Assembly (NCBI GenBank): GCA_016874755.1
Contig: VGTH01000042.1
Span: 1 to 48,588, forward strand
From: Deltaproteobacteria bacterium
GTDB taxonomy: Bacteria > Desulfobacterota > Binatia > UBA9968
DNA: 48,588 nt
Reading direction: 5' to 3'
Both the position numbers and the translations under genes were made by a program. Shown here in pieces: positions 8,669 through 16,373 of the stretch. The notes below the pieces were generated by a model, which saw only the letters and a list, made by a program, of their open reading frames with translations, was not told the DNA's origin and did no database searches. Each line of letters begins with the position of its first letter. The first letter of the stretch is position 1.

Positions 8669-9706
8669 TCAATCGGAGATCTTCAGAAGCACTTTCCCGA
8701 ACTGCTTAGCCTGTTCGAGGTAACTCTGTGCTGCTGCCGCTTCCTTAAGCGGAAACACAGAATCGACGATCGGTTTGATCCGTTTGGCATTCAAGAAACT
8801 AATCAGGTGGCGAAACTCTTTTCGGCTTCCCAACGTCGAGCCGTAGATTCGTAGTTGCTTCGAACAAATCGCCTCGATGTCGTCGTTGGGCTGCGCTCCG
8901 GTGGTGGCGCCGCAGGTGACCAGGCGTCCGCCGATGGCGAGCGACGCCAAGCTCTTTTGCCACACCTCTCCGGCGACGGAATCGAACACGACGTCGGCAC
9001 CGCGCCCGCCGGTCAGCTCGCGCACCGCGTCAACGATGTCTTCTTTGAAATGATGCACGCCGTGATCCGCGCCGAGGGCCTTGGCGCGCGCCAATTTTTC
9101 GTCGCTGCCAGAGGTCGCGATGACTCGCGCACCGAGCGCCTTCGCCGCTTGCATCGTCGCGCTCGCAACCCCACCGCCGATACCGATGATCAAGATGGTT
9201 TCTCCAGGCCGCAACTCCGCATTCGTCACAATCATGCGCCACAGCGTGATCCACACCAGCGGAAACGCCGCCGCTTGCTCAAACGAATAGTCGCGCGGCA
9301 GGGCAAAACAGTTCTGCGCCGGCAGCTTGACGTACTCCGCGTAGGTGCCTTCCAAGCGTTCGCCTAAAACCCGTAAACGAATGCATAGATAGTCGCGATC
9401 GGTGAGGCAAAATTCACACTGGCCGCAGCCCGTGGGCGGATAAAAACAAACCGCGTCGCCGACTTTGACGTTCGCGACCTTGGCGCCGACTTCGGCGATG
9501 ATGCCGGCGCCGTCGGCGCCGAGAATATGCGGCATCGGCACGGCGATGCCGGTGGCGCCCATGCGGTTCCAAATATCGATGTGATTGAGTGACGCTGCCT
9601 TGAGACGGACGACGACTTCATTGGAGCTTTCTATCTTCGGCTCCGGAGCGTCCTCATAGAACAATTGATCGACGCCGCCGAAACCATGCATGCGAATCGC
9701 TTTCAC
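8669..9706 (-). CDS. medium-chain dehydrogenase/reductase (quinone oxidoreductase-like, structural zinc only)
   Basis: This is an NAD(P)H-dependent MDR-family oxidoreductase of 345 residues. The structural zinc loop with four Cys is present (GCGQCEFCLTDRDYLC). The nucleotide-binding GIGGGVASATMQAAKALGA motif and GADHGVHHF follow. The usual catalytic-zinc ligands are missing: the Cys before SDxH is replaced (LNHIDIW), and the GHE motif reads GAD. That makes a quinone-oxidoreductase or enoyl-reductase-like activity more likely than alcohol oxidation. Translation starts at GTG (9706), with GAGGA about eight bases upstream. It converges on the monooxygenase gene. Confidence 0.87.
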   Translation of the reverse strand: MKAIRMHGFGGVDQLFYEDAPEPKIESSNEVVVRLKAASLNHIDIWNRMGATGIAVPMPHILGADGAGIIAEVGAKVANVKVGDAVCFYPPTGCGQCEFCLTDRDYLCIRLRVLGERLEGTYAEYVKLPAQNCFALPRDYSFEQAAAFPLVWITLWRMIVTNAELRPGETILIIGIGGGVASATMQAAKALGARVIATSGSDEKLARAKALGADHGVHHFKEDIVDAVRELTGGRGADVVFDSVAGEVWQKSLASLAIGGRLVTCGATTGAQPNDDIEAICSKQLRIYGSTLGSRKEFRHLISFLNAKRIKPIVDSVFPLKEAAAAQSYLEQAKQFGKVLLKISD

Positions 9707-9797
9707 AATCGTGTTCCTCGGTCAGAAATCGCTAACAATCGCCTGCGCGCAAGTCAAATCCGGGCGTTGGGATTCCTGTCCTTGCCGCGAAAAAAGG

Positions 9798-9826
9798 TTG
9801 ACTCACAATGGCGCTCTATCTACACT
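9798..9826 (+). promoter_or_regulatory. candidate sigma70 promoter of the desaturase gene
   Basis: TTGACT and TACACT are separated by exactly 17 bp in the divergent gap, about 90 bp before the desaturase ATG. Each box deviates from consensus at one or two positions. Confidence 0.45.
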
Positions 9827-9916
9827 GTTGAGATTGCGCTGGAGCCAGCTGCACGCGCGCTTTGGCCTCCGACGGGATTCAGATACCAAACACACCGAAA
9901 GAAAAAAGTCGATCGC

Positions 9917-10822
9917 ATGAATCTAGACACCGAAGTAATGAGACCGGCGCCGGGTGGTAACGGTGATCACCCGCCGCGAAAAACCATTCAGCACCGCTCG
10001 CCGTGCTCCCTCGATTTCCCTCGCACCCTGCGCTTCCTGCTCTTCACGGTGGCAACGCTGGCAGTCGTGCCGTGGTACGGCGCCCGCTACGGCTACACAG
10101 CGCTTGACTGGATGCTGTTCGCTTTTTTCTACGTCGCCAGCTCGCTGGGCATCACCGTCGGCTATCACCGCTTGATCACGCACCGCAGTTTTCAGTGTCC
10201 GGACCCGGTCAAGAAACTTTTACTCATCGCCGGGGGATGGGCCATTCAAAACTCAGCGCTGCGTTGGACCGCCGATCATGCACGCCATCACGCGCGCATC
10301 GACACCGATGAAGATCCGTACGACGGCCGGCGTGGCTTCTGGTATAGCCACTGGGGTTGGTTCTTTCGCAAGGACCCGCATTACACGGAGCGTTATGCGC
10401 CGTGGCTGCACGGCGATCGAGTGGTTCATTGGCAGCAGCGCTGGTTTGGCGCGATCCAAACTTCAAGTTTCGCGCTGCCGCCCCTGATCGGATATTGCTT
10501 CGGGGGCGTCGAGCGCGCCGTCGCCTGTTTTCTGCTTGCCGGCGCGGCGCGAGTCTTTCTCGTGCTCAACATTACTTTTTGCATCAACTCGGTTTGCCAT
10601 ATCTGGGGGAGCCAGCCCTACAGCCAAACCAACACGAGCCGCAATAATTTCTTAGTGGCGCTGTTCACCTTTGGCGAGGGCTACCACAACTATCATCACA
10701 GCTATCCCAACGATTACCGCAACGGTTCGCGCTGGATGGACTTCGACCCTTCGAAGTGGCTGATTTTTACTTTGTCCAAGCTTGGCCTCGCGCACCATCT
10801 GATCCGTTTGCGCGCGCGCTAG
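9917..10822 (+). CDS. acyl-CoA/acyl-lipid fatty acid desaturase
   Basis: This is an integral-membrane di-iron fatty acid desaturase (delta-9 type family), introducing a double bond into an acyl chain. All three histidine boxes are present in the 301-residue protein: HRLITH (HxxxxH), HARHH (HxxHH) and HNYHH (HxxHH). They are placed around four hydrophobic segments. The sequence has the family's WTADHARHHARIDTDEDPYD and GEGYHNYHHSYPNDYR regions. The ATG at 9917 gives a normal N terminus; the upstream open frame crosses the promoter and is unlikely to be translated. It is followed by a convergent gene 36 bases away. Confidence 0.93.
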   Translation: MNLDTEVMRPAPGGNGDHPPRKTIQHRSPCSLDFPRTLRFLLFTVATLAVVPWYGARYGYTALDWMLFAFFYVASSLGITVGYHRLITHRSFQCPDPVKKLLLIAGGWAIQNSALRWTADHARHHARIDTDEDPYDGRRGFWYSHWGWFFRKDPHYTERYAPWLHGDRVVHWQQRWFGAIQTSSFALPPLIGYCFGGVERAVACFLLAGAARVFLVLNITFCINSVCHIWGSQPYSQTNTSRNNFLVALFTFGEGYHNYHHSYPNDYRNGSRWMDFDPSKWLIFTLSKLGLAHHLIRLRAR

Positions 10823-10858
10823 GACAAGAACCGCATCAGCAGTTCTGCCGCGACGGCT

Positions 10859-12070
10859 TCAATCGTCCGCCGCGGCTTCCACCGCCTTTGCCGATTTGCG
10901 GCGATGGGCGTCGCGCGAGGGGACGGCCACGCGCAGCTCAACGAACTCGCTAGGCCGCAGAGGCGCAAAGCCGATTTGACACACCGCCAGGCCTTTCTTG
11001 ATATCGCTGGTCGTCATGGTCGAGGGATCGCAGCGCACGTAAAAGGCTTCTTCCGGCTTAATGCCCTGCAAAGCGCGCTTGTGGCGCAGCTCACCGAGGA
11101 ACTCGGCCACCGCCTGGCGCAGGCGGCTCCAGAGCGCCTGGCCGTTCGGCTCGGACATCGCCCACTGGGTGCCGTCGAGAATCGACGCTTCGATATACAT
11201 GGCCAAGCGCCGCAGCGCGACGTATTTCCAGTGAGCGTCGGCACAGTGGGTGCGCGCTCCCCACAGCACGATTCCCTGCTTGACGCGGCGGAAGTCTTGG
11301 ATGACGTTGATACCCTGTTGCGCCAATGCGGCACGCTCGGATTCGCTAAGCGTCGCCGTCACGCCGTCGATGCCGCGCACTTCGGCGCGCGTCCCTGCGG
11401 GCGCATGCCAGACCGCGCGCTCGCGATCGTTGCGCGCGTAAACGCCGGCGACGTGGCCGCTCGGCGGCACCGCCACAAGGCCGCCGTCCGTCTTCAGCTC
11501 GAGCCAAGGTCCGTAGATCGCGGCGTAACTGGTGTCGATGCCGCCAATGATCGGATCATCTTCGCCCAAATCCGCCGCGCCCGAAGGAGGATCGAGAAAA
11601 ATCATGCGATCGTGCCGCGTCACGCATTGCGCCACCGCGGCCGCCAAAACGGTCTCGCGGGTCTTGAACGAAACCCGTGGGTGGACCAGATCGGGCAGCG
11701 CCAACATTGAGATATCCGAAATATCCATCAACGCCGCCAACCCGTGACGCTGCTCGGCTCTGACTTTGCGGTTGCCGATGAATTCCGCGGCTGGCACCGG
11801 TGACTTTCCCGTTGCGCCGACGCGCGCAACGTAAGCGAAGCGCCCGCCGTTGGCGAAGAAACCGCGCACCGCATGGGGCAGGAACCCCGTGTCGAGCGCG
11901 GTCTGCCGGCCATAGAGTGTTGCGAACTGTTCGACGCTGGTAACAAGTTGGGGCCGATAGGAGCCGCGCTCTGTGAGACCGACAAAAGCGGCGACCTCGC
12001 TCGAGGCGCCTTCGATCGGCGGCGGCGCTGAAGATAACTTGCTATGCGAGAGCTCAGACGCTTTGTTCAT
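10859..12070 (-). CDS. phage/contractile-injection-system tail sheath protein
   Basis: This is a homologue of contractile tail sheath proteins (phage T4 gp18 / eCIS sheath superfamily), 403 residues. The N terminus shows the family pattern (PPIEGASSEVAAFVGLTERG, then TSVEQFATLYG). The conserved C-terminal sheath domain is clear, with EEAFYVRCDPSTMTTSDIKKG followed by APLRPSEFVELRVAV. In contractile systems such subunits polymerise around an inner tube. No tube, baseplate, spike, ATPase or terminase gene is visible nearby; the next gene upstream is a TPR protein. It may be an isolated remnant, a domesticated sheath, or part of a dispersed injection system. The ATG at 12070 lacks an obvious Shine-Dalgarno sequence. 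Confidence 0.88.
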   Translation of the reverse strand: MNKASELSHSKLSSAPPPIEGASSEVAAFVGLTERGSYRPQLVTSVEQFATLYGRQTALDTGFLPHAVRGFFANGGRFAYVARVGATGKSPVPAAEFIGNRKVRAEQRHGLAALMDISDISMLALPDLVHPRVSFKTRETVLAAAVAQCVTRHDRMIFLDPPSGAADLGEDDPIIGGIDTSYAAIYGPWLELKTDGGLVAVPPSGHVAGVYARNDRERAVWHAPAGTRAEVRGIDGVTATLSESERAALAQQGINVIQDFRRVKQGIVLWGARTHCADAHWKYVALRRLAMYIEASILDGTQWAMSEPNGQALWSRLRQAVAEFLGELRHKRALQGIKPEEAFYVRCDPSTMTTSDIKKGLAVCQIGFAPLRPSEFVELRVAVPSRDAHRRKSAKAVEAAADD

Positions 12071-12130
12071 ACTCGTTGCTTCGTGCTCGTTGTTCGTCGA
12101 TGGTCTCTCAGGTGGGGTTGCGACGGCAAA

Positions 12131-12739
12131 CTACGACCGCGTCTGATCGCGCCGCACTTTTTCGATTTCCTCTTCCATCGCCCAGCCAATCCACTCGACA
12201 CTTTCGATCAACCTTTGGCGATCGTAGTTTTGGCTGCCGACGGCCGTGAGGTTGCGCTTGATCTCATTGCGAATCTCGCGGCGCGGGTCCCACATGGTGT
12301 GTGATGGGTTACGCGCGTTTTCATAATCGATCCACCCTTCGAGACTCTTCAAACCATCTTCGATCTCGGTGACGCCGCGCGTGTCGTTATTGAGCCGCGT
12401 CAAAGCCAAGCCGATAAAGATGCGCGCCAGATGCTCATCGCGGCTACCCGCCAGCGCTCTCTCCAGCGCCTGGCGCGCTTCGTCGTATTTGCCGGTGAGA
12501 TATTGGCTGCGGCCGAGATAGCTCCAGACACTCTGACGAAAATTGTACGCCTCGTAAACGTACCCCGGCTTGTCCTCGGCAACTTTCTGGAAATATGGCA
12601 GAGCCTCGTCATATTTCTTGGCGAGAAAAGCCCGCCGGCCGGACGAGAACTGCGTGCCGGCGTCGAACGTCGCAGAGTCGCAGCCTGACCATACCCATGC
12701 CATAACCAACCCCAACAAAGGCCTCCACACACGCGCCAT
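12131..12739 (-). CDS. TPR-like envelope protein, possible lipoprotein
   Basis: This 202-residue protein has a hydrophobic N terminus (LLGLVMAWVWSGC) that could be a lipoprotein signal, although the residue at -3 is Trp rather than the usual Leu. Two tetratricopeptide-like helical repeats follow (FSSGRRAFLAKKYDEALPYFQKV and YLGRSQYLTGKYDEARQALERAL), and a third weaker one. The charged C-terminal part is unassigned. TPR proteins mediate protein-protein contacts. Located 60 bases upstream of the sheath gene on the same strand, it could be cotranscribed with it. No specific function can be assigned. Confidence 0.75.
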   Translation of the reverse strand: MARVWRPLLGLVMAWVWSGCDSATFDAGTQFSSGRRAFLAKKYDEALPYFQKVAEDKPGYVYEAYNFRQSVWSYLGRSQYLTGKYDEARQALERALAGSRDEHLARIFIGLALTRLNNDTRGVTEIEDGLKSLEGWIDYENARNPSHTMWDPRREIRNEIKRNLTAVGSQNYDRQRLIESVEWIGWAMEEEIEKVRRDQTRS

Positions 12740-12825
12740 TGGTCAAATGATCCTTATTCGATGAGACGTTATCTTAAAAGTTTATATCGCGTGCCGTCGG
12801 GTATGTCATCTACCGGACGGGCCCT

Positions 12826-13800
12826 TCATTTGTCCAAAACTCCCTCGCGGTCCAATTTTTCGATAAAAGAATTATCCACCAGCGCACTCAGATTGACGCC
12901 CTTCGCTTTGGGATTCGACTCGGCGACGATTTCCAACGCAAGTTTCATCGCGTTGGCGTCGGCGTAGGGTTTGCGCAGCATGACTTCGCGATAGGTCTCA
13001 TAGCCTTCCTCGACCACGGCGCGCTGTTTGTCGAGCGGCAGGCGCAGATATTTGGCGAGGATGCGCAGGTTTTCGTCTTTGTTGGCTTTGTTGCGATAGA
13101 ACCGCATGCCTTCGGCGAAGGCCTCGACAAAGCGGGCGACCGTGCGCGAGTCTTCGCGCAGCGATTTCTCCGAGACCGCGACGACATTGCGCAGATAAGC
13201 CACGTCGAGCGGCGCCAAATCCACCAGCAAGCGATAGCCCTCCTTCGCTGCCATCGTCGTGTACGGCGGATCGAGAATCGCCGCCGGCACACGGTTGGCG
13301 AGCAGCGCTTCGAAGCGCGCCGTTTTGCCGCCGATGTTGAGCGGCACCACTTGATCTCTCGTCATGCCCAATTCTTTGAGCGTCAGTAGCAGACCTGTAT
13401 ACGGCAACCCAGAAAAGCCAGTGATCGCCACCGGCTTGCCCTTCAAATCCGCCGCCGACTTGATCGACGGATGAACCACCAGCGCGAGATTCAAGCCGCG
13501 CGTGACGCCCATCACCATTTTGGCAGGAAAACCGCCGAGCGCGCCGTGAATTATCTTATCCGGGGCGGTCAGATCGAACTGAATATCGCCGGCGATCAGC
13601 GCGTTGAGATCGTTGCTGCGGCTAAAGGTCACGATCTTGGTATCGAGCTCGCGCTTTTTGAAGAAGCCTTTTTCTTCGGCGATATAGGCCGGCAAGTACA
13701 TCGCGCCGCGTACACCTTCGCCGATGATGATCGGCTTGGTCTGGGCGTGAACGTGCGAGAAAGCAACAGCAATCAAAATGATCCAAGCTATCTGAAACAT
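12826..13800 (-). CDS. NMT1/SsuA-type ABC transporter substrate-binding protein
   Basis: This is a second orphan periplasmic binding protein of the NMT1/THI5 class, 324 residues. It has a signal peptide (WIILIAVAFSHVHA, cut before QTKP), the family segment AYIAEEKGFFKKRELD, SAADLKGKPVAITGFSG in the second lobe, and a C-terminal NPKAKGVNLSALVD. The last is similar to NPKAKGVDARKFYD in the protein at 257-1261, so the two are paralogues. The ATG at 13800 has GGAG six bases upstream. No ABC permease or ATPase is adjacent. The ligand is unknown. Confidence 0.87.
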   Translation of the reverse strand: MFQIAWIILIAVAFSHVHAQTKPIIIGEGVRGAMYLPAYIAEEKGFFKKRELDTKIVTFSRSNDLNALIAGDIQFDLTAPDKIIHGALGGFPAKMVMGVTRGLNLALVVHPSIKSAADLKGKPVAITGFSGLPYTGLLLTLKELGMTRDQVVPLNIGGKTARFEALLANRVPAAILDPPYTTMAAKEGYRLLVDLAPLDVAYLRNVVAVSEKSLREDSRTVARFVEAFAEGMRFYRNKANKDENLRILAKYLRLPLDKQRAVVEEGYETYREVMLRKPYADANAMKLALEIVAESNPKAKGVNLSALVDNSFIEKLDREGVLDK

Positions 13801-13920
13801 GGCAGTCTCCGAATCTCGTTTGAACCTTCGCTATATCAAACTTTAACCACGTAAACACGACCAGACCCCCTCGATACAGAAATGCGGTCTCACTCGGCGG
13901 ATCGCATGGGGTCAGCCAAA

Positions 13921-14205
13921 CTAGACCTTGGTGCTTTGCAATTTCGTCCCAGTTCTTCCCGGCAAATACGCCGATTTAGCGCCGGCGCCACCGGCGACCG
14001 CCAACCAAATATCCGCCGGCCGATCCACCGCGCCCACATGGCGCGAGCCGTTGGCAAACCACTGCGGGCGCCGCCTCGACAATAATTCTAAATTCTCATC
14101 GGCGATCAGCTCCTGCGGCACGCGCGCCATCTCAAAAAGTGCCGCGCGCATCGTCGCCTTTGAATAACCTTCTCGCGCGAAAATCTCCGCATGCCCATTC
14201 TTTCC
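13921..14205 (-). pseudogene. unidentified C-terminal gene fragment
   Basis: A minus-strand frame of about 95 codons reads as protein-like sequence (GHAEIFAREGYSKATMRAALFE, then DIWLAVAGGAGAKSAYLPG). It has no convincing start, because upstream it runs into low-complexity intergenic sequence near 14215-14260. It looks like the tail of a longer protein that has been lost. I do not recognise the family with confidence. The remainder of the 13801-14262 gap shows no other gene. Confidence 0.3.
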
Positions 14206-14262
14206 ATCACGGCAAAACTGGCTGCATCGGAATCTGAGATTTGAAATTTGCGATCCCCAGCG

Positions 14263-16082
14263 CTAGCGAAGGGGTTGCCACAAGCTCCGCACCCGGCTCA
14301 AAATCTCGGTGGTGATCGCCGGGCTCAGGGGCTGCAGCTTCTCCTCGACGCTACGGCGAATCGTCGCTTCGCACTTCTGCCGCCCTTCGTCGAGCAGCGT
14401 TTGAAAGCGCGCTTCCCACAGCGCCGCTTTGATCACCGTGCCCGGCAAATGCAGTGTCTCGATGGTTTCGGCGATCGCCTCCTTGCCGACCCACCAGGCG
14501 CCTGCGGCGACGACGGCGCCGATCACTAGGCCAATCAAAAACCCCACCGGCCCGCTAGTGCCAAGCAGGGTCGAGACGATGGCGACGCCCAGGCTTTTGC
14601 CGATGCCACCGCTGACGGTGGCGATGGCAAGGGCGATGGAAGTACCGACGGACAGGCTCACGGCGCGCGTGAACTGCTCGGTGATGCCGGCCTCCGCGTG
14701 ACCGGGGGCTTGAACTTTCAAGCCCGTCAACACCGCTTGGGGTTCACGAAAAACCGCGAACTCGGTGCCGATGATTTTGAGGGTTTCGCCGATGCGCTGC
14801 GACAATGCTTCCTGAAATGCCGGGAAGCGTGTGGCCGAAATGTAGCCATCGAGCTGGGGTAAGAAATCTTCCGACAGGCGTTGGATCTCCGCCTTCAGCT
14901 CGGCGACCTTGCCGCCCTGTTCGCGGAAACCGCGCAGTCTGGGGACAATCCGCTCGTCGTAGAGTTTCTCGACAACAAAAGTGGCAATATCCGCCGCTAG
15001 CGACTGCATACCGGAGCCAACTTCGGTTTCGATCAAAGCGCGCACCGGCGTTTCGATGACCGCGCCGTAGTAGGGGTCTAGGGCCAGACCGATACATCGT
15101 TGAAACTGCTGCGCCCGGCGCCACTGCCAGGCCGCCAGACAGGCGCGCGGCACGACGACGATCATCAGCACGGTAATCGCAAACAAGTGTATCCATGCCG
15201 CCGCTTTGTCGCCTTGGGGCGACATGAGCCGCGCCAGATCGATGTGTTCGGCCAATCCGAAGCCGAGCAGCTCGGACAACCCGAGGGCGGAGCCGAAAAC
15301 GATTTTGACAAACAGCGCCACCGCCGATTGAGTGGTAATGAAAGTGCTCGTCCAAATCGCCGCGTAGCCTTGGAACAGGCCTTGAAAATACATGCCTGCT
15401 ACCGCGCCAGGGCGAGAAACAGCGCCCCCAGGTGGAGTAGCATTTGCCAACGCGCGGAGATCAGCTCCGGCGCCACGGCAAACCAATTGACGCTGAACCG
15501 TCTGGCGATCTCGACGAGCTTAGCCTTTTCCTGAACACTGGCTGCGAAGCGGTGCAGGAAACCCCATAACCCAGGCAAAAAAAACGAAGCTAGCCAAGAA
15601 AGAGGTGTGCTGCGCGCCTGCGGTACTGGCGCCGCGCTCTTCGCTAGTTCGGGGTAGACAGCCGTTTCAGACTGCATGCCACGCGCGGGTTTTCGACTTC
15701 CGCGGAGCACAGCGATAATCGCGAGGGCCACATAGACAAAGAGATTCCATGCCACCAACAACAACACCGGATTGCGCACGACGTGGATTTTTTCCGACGG
15801 GCCGAGCAGATTGGTAAGAAAGCCGATAACCAACATGAGCAGGCACACCGGTACGATCCAGGGCGACGGCAGTCGTGAGCTTTGTTGAACGGCGCGATAG
15901 GCAGGCGAAAGATAGTCGAACAGGAACTGCGCCCGCGCCTTCACCCAGGCGATTCCCGGCGCTTCATTTTTTCCCGCGGCGAGCGCGTCAAGAACGATCT
16001 GATCGGAAAAAATATTCTTGTCGCATTCCTCAACGGAACGGATCAAAACAATTTTCGCCGCGTCCTCTTCGGTCAGCAGCAT
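14263..16082 (-). pseudogene. DUF2868-like membrane protein with glycine-rich C-terminal domain, frameshifted
   Basis: Two overlapping frames form one protein of about 606 residues. The upstream frame (start ATG 16082, stop 15399) carries a soluble N terminus, a transmembrane pair and the segment ending LLHLGALFLALAR. The downstream frame picks up with GAVAGMYFQGLFQGYAAIWTSTF and WIHLFAITVLMIVVVPR. This is the typical order of the DUF2868 membrane domain. One extra C in the CC run at 15407-15408 restores a continuous LALGAVAGMY. The C-terminal 250 residues hold coiled helices and a glycine-rich membrane hairpin (IALAIATVSGGIGKSLG...) of unknown role. It is either a true frameshift or a single-base assembly error. 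DUF2868 genes often adjoin a DUF3482 GTPase, which is absent here. Confidence 0.7.
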
Positions 16083-16167
16083 AGGACCACAACCGCAAAC
16101 ATCCACAATTTCTACACAGGCAACGCGAACATTACCAGCCTGCAACTGCTTACACGCCACCGAACTT

Positions 16168-16342
16168 GTCGGGGCAGGTCGCGACCTGCCCCGACAATGA
16201 CCCTATTGCATGTCATCCTGAGCTCCAGCGAAGGATCTGCTTTTGATGCGAGCACGGTGCGGATTCTTCGGCTTCGCCTCATCAGAATGACAGAGACACG
16301 CAGCAGCGTAAAAACACGCAGGGGCGACCGGCCGGTCGCCCC
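16168..16342. repeat. composite intergenic repeat array (families A and B)
   Basis: It begins with a perfect 28-bp palindrome at 16168-16195 (arms GTCGGGGCAGGTCG). An element pair at about 16209-16292 follows, with GTCATCCTGAGCTCCAGCGA facing CATCAGAATGACAG. It ends with a family A palindrome at 16321-16342 (GGGGCGACCG / CGGTCGCCCC). It fills most of the gap between the protease and the membrane protein genes. Confidence 0.7.
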
Positions 16343-16373
16343 CACAGGACGGGTAGAATAAAGCGGAAAACTC

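Noticed and set aside
10904-11710. Open frame of 268 codons opposite the tail sheath gene
   Set aside because: The translation has no domain-like pattern, while the minus strand has clear N- and C-terminal sheath signatures.
15399-15486. Two separate overlapping membrane protein genes
   Set aside because: The second frame would have to start in the middle of a conserved membrane segment; a single inserted base restores one continuous DUF2868-like domain.
16168-16342. CRISPR-like array of repeats
   Set aside because: The repeats are palindromes of different families with irregular spacing and no uniform spacers or cas genes.
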